Source: Uranotaenia lowii (lineage: Eukaryota; Arthropoda; Insecta; Diptera; Culicidae). Taken from it: 64,000 bases of DNA. Made by a program: the position numbers and the translations under genes. The DNA lies in assembly GCF_029784155.1 (NCBI RefSeq), contig NC_073693.1, positions 357,383,825 through 357,447,824 on the forward strand, written 5' to 3'. The number at the start of each line of letters is the position of its first letter. Positions within the stretch are counted from its first letter, which is position 1. The notes under the pieces are model-generated. The model saw only the letters and a list, made by a program, of their open reading frames with translations, was not told the origin of the DNA and did no database searches. This document shows positions 58,996 to 64,000 of this stretch, piece after piece.

Positions 58996-61024
58996 CCTCA
59001 CAGTTTTATGAAAAATTGGCTACCTTTGATCTTACCACTTTTATCTCACTGGGCTTACCTTTCAGTTGAGGATTTTGCATACTCTTTCCAATCCATTCAA
59101 TCACTAAACACCATCTGCACTGCTTTTTTTTCATTTCCTTCACTTTTCTGACCAGAGCAGCAAATCACCTTTTTTATCGGAGAACTCAGATCCCACCCTC
59201 CCCCATGTGTGGGTCAGGATTCAGCTCCACCCATAAATTAAACAACTTCAACTTCATTTTTGCTTTTCCCTTCCTTTCCAATTTTCTTCATGGAACTGAG
59301 ACACTATTTAACACTTTCAAAAACCGCACGTCCTACATTTCTTCAAATTAAGGCTCGATTTTTCGGCGTACACTGTCCTGACTCATTAAGAATTGGCGTG
59401 GGATCTTGTCAATCTTTTTTTATGGTCACCATTTAAAAAAAAATATGTTTCAAATTATACTTTTGAACATTAGACAAATGTTAAATTCTCTTCAATAAGT
59501 TTCAATCACGAATTCATTTCGAATGCAATTTGAACAATAAGTGCGTCTCGATTCTTTCAAATGTTGACACGTAAATTTCAATCCGTTTTTACCCTGGATG
59601 TCAGGGATCATCAAAATATTCTGGTCACTGAACAGTTGCGTCTTATTCAGTTCATTGTCAACAATAGTTCATATAGAAAATTGAGTTCAACCTAAAACTA
59701 CACGTTCACCGGAGCATTCGACACAGAATTGTACACCTTAATTTGCTAGACAATAAGGAGACTACTAACAACTAAAAAGAAAACCTTCAGTAGGCAACAA
59801 AACAGTAACTAATTTCAAAGTCTCGAAAGTAAAAGTGTGTTCCGCTCACCGATGTTCCAGAGTGCGAGAAATAGAAAGACGAGACCAGAATAAATTGGGC
59901 TAGGTAGTTGAAGGCAAAACACAAAAGTGGATCTCATTTCCTGGTTGATGGGAAATTTAATCCATGTGCTCGGTTTGTTTATTTTTTCTTTTCTAATTCT
60001 TGATGTCGGCTTCAGGGATGTGAGATTACACGTGTATTTTCCCGCTTCGTTTTTTTCGATTAACTTTTGATCAGTACTCAGTGGGTTATTTACCCATTTT
60101 GATGTTTTCTTCGGAGCTCTTTGGAAAGTTTATTCAATTTAGAGCTGTTTGTTCCAGTGAATCTTTCAGATATGCTAAGTAAATTTGAAGGTAGTGAAAA
60201 TCTATCTCTTTTGTTGGGTTAGTAACCTTTCCATTCATAGAACCTACTATAATGAAGATATATTATGTTACACACTAACTATAGGTTCTTTGTTTGGGTG
60301 CACCGTTTCGCTTGGGTGATAATTGCTTAACAACTTAGACATTCCTTCTTTACAAATCTGCTAAGGTTGTCGCGTTGTTTTGCTCTAGATAACTACAAAC
60401 AACGACTGACGGCTGTGGAATCGAACCGTAAAGAAATGAAAAGAAAATCCCTTCAGCTGCCCAACATACTTACTACATGGGACATACATATGTTGGTCGT
60501 ATGTTTGTTTTTATCGCCATTCTACTTTGTGCCGCGTTTATCGTGTGTCAACAAACATGATATTGAAAGTGGTGTTCTTTTGTTGTGGTATTTTTATTTA
60601 TAAGATACCAGCTATTTGAGGCACGTTCCTGTAAACGACATAATTACGATAACATTCGAGGCACGTGATGAAGTTTTTTTTCCCGATGCATAGCTATATA
60701 TTTGACGTTGACCACACACTGATAGTTTAGCTTAAGCCTTTTTTCAATTCGAGAACAAAGTTTGGATGAATCTGATTGGTAAAAAAAGTGACAACATTAC
60801 GAAGTATATAGAAAATAAAGTAATTTGAACGAAATAGAAAAAGAAACAATGGAAAAACCACAATTATAAAAACAACTGAAAGAAAAAGTAAAAATGAAAA
60901 AGATGAAAAAAAAGGAAAATCATTGTTAGAAATGAAAAAAAATTACAAATTTGCAAAAATTGCGAGGATGCCAAAAAACGTCATAAAAGACCAAAAATGA
61001 CAAAGAAGGTCATAAGAGACTAGA
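58996..61024. other. Unique non-coding DNA
   Basis: No recognised gene. TTTTTCGGCGTACACTGTCCT at 59359-59379 repeats exactly the 21 bases at 55601-55621. Toward 61000 the sequence becomes A-rich with irregular GACAAA words that lead into the satellite. Confidence 0.5.
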
Positions 61025-63726
61025 AATGACAAAAATGACAAAAATTGCTAAAATGACAAAAATGACAAAAATGACAAAAATGACAAAAATTGCTAAAATG
61101 ACAAAAATGACAAAAATGACAAAAATGACAAAAATGACAAAAATGACAAAAATGACAAAAATGACAAAAATGACAAAAATGACAAAAATGTCAAAAAAGA
61201 CAAAAATGACAAAAATGACAAAAATGACAAAAATGACAAAAATGACAAAAATGACAAAAATGACAAAAATGACAAAAATGACAAAAATGACAAAAATGAC
61301 AAAAATGACAAAAATGACAACAATGACAAAAATGACAAACATGACAAAAATGACAAATTTGACAAAAATGTCAAAAATGACAAAAATGACAAAAATGATA
61401 AAAATGACAAAAATGACAAAATGACAAAAAAGGACAAAAATAAAAAAAGACAAAAGTTTAAAATCACAAAAAATTACAAAAAATTCCCAAAATGAAAAAA
61501 ATGACAAAAATTACAAAAATGATAAAAATGACAAAAATGACAAAAATGTAAAAATAACAAAAATGACAAAAATGATAAAAATGACAAAAATGACAAAAAT
61601 GATAAAAATGACAAAAATGACAAAAATGACAAAAATGACAAAAATGACAAAAATGACAAAAATGACAAAAATGACAAAAATGACAAAAATGACAAAAATG
61701 ACAAAAATGACAAAACTGACAAAAATGACAAAAATGACAAAAATGACAAGATGACAAAAATGACAAATACGACAAAAATGACAAAAATGACAAAAATGAC
61801 AAAAATGACAAAAATGACAAAAATGACAAAAATGACAAAAATGACAAAAATGACAAAAATGACAAAAATGACAAAAATGACAAAAATGACAAAAATGACA
61901 AAAATGACAAAAATGACAAAAATGACAAAAATGACAAAAATGACAAAAATGACAAAAATGACAAAAATGACAAAAATGACAAAAATGACAAAAATGACAA
62001 AAATGACAAAAATGACAAAAATCACAAAAAATTACAAAAATTTCCCAAAATGACAAAAACGAAAAAAAATGACAAAAATGACAAAAATTACAAAAATGAT
62101 AAAAATGACAAAAATGACAAAAATGACAAAAATGACAAATATGGCAAAAATGTAAAAATGACAAAAATGACAAAAATGACAAAAACGACAAAAATGACAA
62201 AAATGACAAAATTGACAAAAATGATAAAAATGACAAAAATGACAAAAACGACAAAAATGACAAAAATGGCAAAATTGACAAAAATGATAAAAATGACAAA
62301 AATGACAAGAATGACAAAAATGACAAAAATGACAAAAATGACAAAAATGACAAAAATGACAAAAATGACAAAAATGACAAAAATGACAAAAATGACAAAA
62401 ATGACAAAACTGACAAAAATGACAAAAATGACAAGATGACAAGATGACAAATATGACAAATACGACAAAAATGACAAAAATGACAAAAATGACAAAAATG
62501 ACAAAAATGACAAAAATGACAAAAATGACAAAAATGACAAAAATGACAAAAATGACAAAAATGACAAAAATGACAAAAATGACAAAAATGACAAAAATGA
62601 CAAAAATGACAAAAATAAAAAAAATGACAAAAGTTTAAAATCACAAAAAATTACAAAAATTTCCCAAAATGACAAAAACGAAAAAAAATGACAAAAATGA
62701 CAAAAATTACAAAAATGATAAAAATGACAAAAATGACAAAAATGGCAAAAATGTAAAAATGACAAAAATGACAAAAATGACAAAAACGACAAAAATGACA
62801 AAAATGACAAAAATGACAAAAACGACAAAAATGACAAAAATGGCAAAATTGACAAAAATGACAAAAATGACAAGAATGTCAAAAATGACAAAAATGACAA
62901 AAATGACAAAAATGACAAAAATGACAAAAATGACAAAAATGACAAAAATGACAAAAATGACAAAAATGACAAAAATGACAAAAATGACAAAAATGACAAA
63001 AATGACAAAAATGACAAAAATGACAAAAATGACAAAAATGACAAAAATGACAAAAATGACAAAAATGACAAAAATGACAAAAATGACAAAAATGACAAAA
63101 ATGACAAAAATGACAAAAATGACAAAAATGACAAAAATGACAAAAATGACAAAAATGACAAAAATGACAAAAATGACAAAAATGACAAAAATGACAAAAA
63201 TGACAAAAATGACAAAAATGACAAAAATGACAAAAATGACAAAAATGACAAAAATGACAAAAATGACAAAAATGACAAAAATGACAAAAATGACAAAAAT
63301 GACAAAAATGACAAAAATGACAAAAATGACAAAAATGACAAAAATGACAAAAATGACAAAAATGACAAAAATGACAAAAATGACAAAAATGACAAAAATG
63401 ACAAAAATGACAAAAATGACAAAAATGACAAAAATGACAAAAATGACAAAAATAAAAAAATGACAAAAGTTTAAAATCACAAAAAATTACAAAAATTTCC
63501 CAAAATGACAAAAATGAAAAAAATGACAAAAATGACAAAAATGACAAAAATGATAAAAATGATAAAAATGACAAAAATGACAAAAATGACAAAAATGACA
63601 AGAATGACAAAAATGACAAAAATGACAAAAATGACAAAAATGACAAAAATGACATAAATGACAAAAATGACAAAAATGACAAAAATGACAAAAATGACAA
63701 AAATGACAAAAATGACAAAAATGACC
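61025..63726 (+). repeat. 2.7 kb 9-bp satellite (ATGACAAAA)n with higher-order structure
   Basis: Almost pure ATGACAAAA units are broken by a recurring separator with the words AAAAGTTTAAAATCACAAAA, AATTACAAAA, TTCCCAAAATGA and, in two copies, CAAAAACGAAAAAAAATGA. Separators occur near 61439, 62017 (shortened), 62613 and 63448. After each one the same variant units follow in order (ATTACAAAAATGATAAAA; after the first three also ATGTAAAA). The satellite has therefore been copied as blocks of roughly 570-835 bp. Long ORFs in five or six frames are repeat artefacts. Confidence 0.95.
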
Positions 63727-64000
63727 AAATTAAAAAAAAACTTTCGTCTATTGATGAAAAAGATATCACTTATTATGCTTTGACCCACATTGATAGATTA
63801 AAACGGCTTAAAAGCTTTCAAATGCATTCGCTATGCCACTCGCTCTTAACAGCTCTTTTCTTTTATTGAGGAAATGTTACAGCAACATAGATCGTAAATC
63901 ACAAACCCATCATCATCGTTGGACGATACGTACTATTGAATAATGTTGCCATCTTTCGATCCACTAAAGGTGGTTCACTTTTAGTTTAGACGCTCCTCAT
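63727..64000. other. Non-coding DNA at the window edge
   Basis: Nothing recognisable after the satellite. Confidence 0.5.

Noticed and set aside
61010..63788. Long Met-Thr-Lys, Phe-Val-Ile, Leu-Ser-Phe and Cys-His-Phe repeat ORFs
   Set aside because: The 9-bp unit is a multiple of 3 and lacks stops in most frames, so open frames are automatic.

Overview
The window looks like gene-poor, transposon-rich nuclear DNA from an insect, most likely a mosquito (Culicidae). The reasons are two decayed Tc1/mariner transposases with a D-37-E type catalytic spacing, several non-LTR retrotransposon 3' ends, hAT relics, many small inverted-repeat elements, tRNA-derived SINE heads, GT-AG splice signals and very long simple satellites. 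The species cannot be named from sequence alone. There are no operons, prokaryotic ribosome binding sites or CRISPR arrays.

Genes. Only one host exon is recognised with confidence. It is the first coding exon (24561-24791, +) of a Bicaudal D-related (BICDR/BICDL) dynein adaptor, carrying the AAxxG CC1 box and ending at a consensus splice donor. Its first intron then runs into a 3.5 kb satellite built on a 7-bp unit. A second possible first exon (14291-14386, +) and a possible last exon (38185-38277, -) are weaker. Everything else that is coding belongs to decayed mobile elements.

Layout. 0-9 kb: unique AT-rich DNA, a 13-bp motif cluster, an 819-bp palindromic MITE (2.9 kb) and a GC-rich hairpin minisatellite (5.1-6.1 kb). 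9.1-12.5 kb: a composite fold-back structure in which two kinds of tandem array are mirrored around a unique core. 12.5-16.2 kb: unique DNA with the putative exon and a 9-bp satellite. 16.2-22.1 kb: mariner pseudogene, degenerate palindrome, and a hAT element inserted in an older repeat. 22-31.6 kb: the Bicdr promoter side, exon 1, satellite and intron. 31.7-37.3 kb: hAT-like relic, LINE with RNase H, and a mariner split by an RTE-type LINE. 37-47 kb: mostly unique DNA with small MITEs and SINE heads. 47-49 kb: three-level nesting (hAT-type MITE in LINE in repeat). 49-61 kb: unique DNA, SINE copies and a 3 kb hAT-type element holding a palindromic MITE. 61-63.7 kb: a 2.7 kb 9-bp satellite with higher-order structure.

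No undescribed biochemical system encoded by genes is visible. The most unusual feature is the fold-back composite at 9.1-12.5 kb. Next are the satellites lying just downstream of first-exon splice donors, and the nested insertions whose target duplications can be read directly. Clade and family names below come from recognised motifs, not from database searches.
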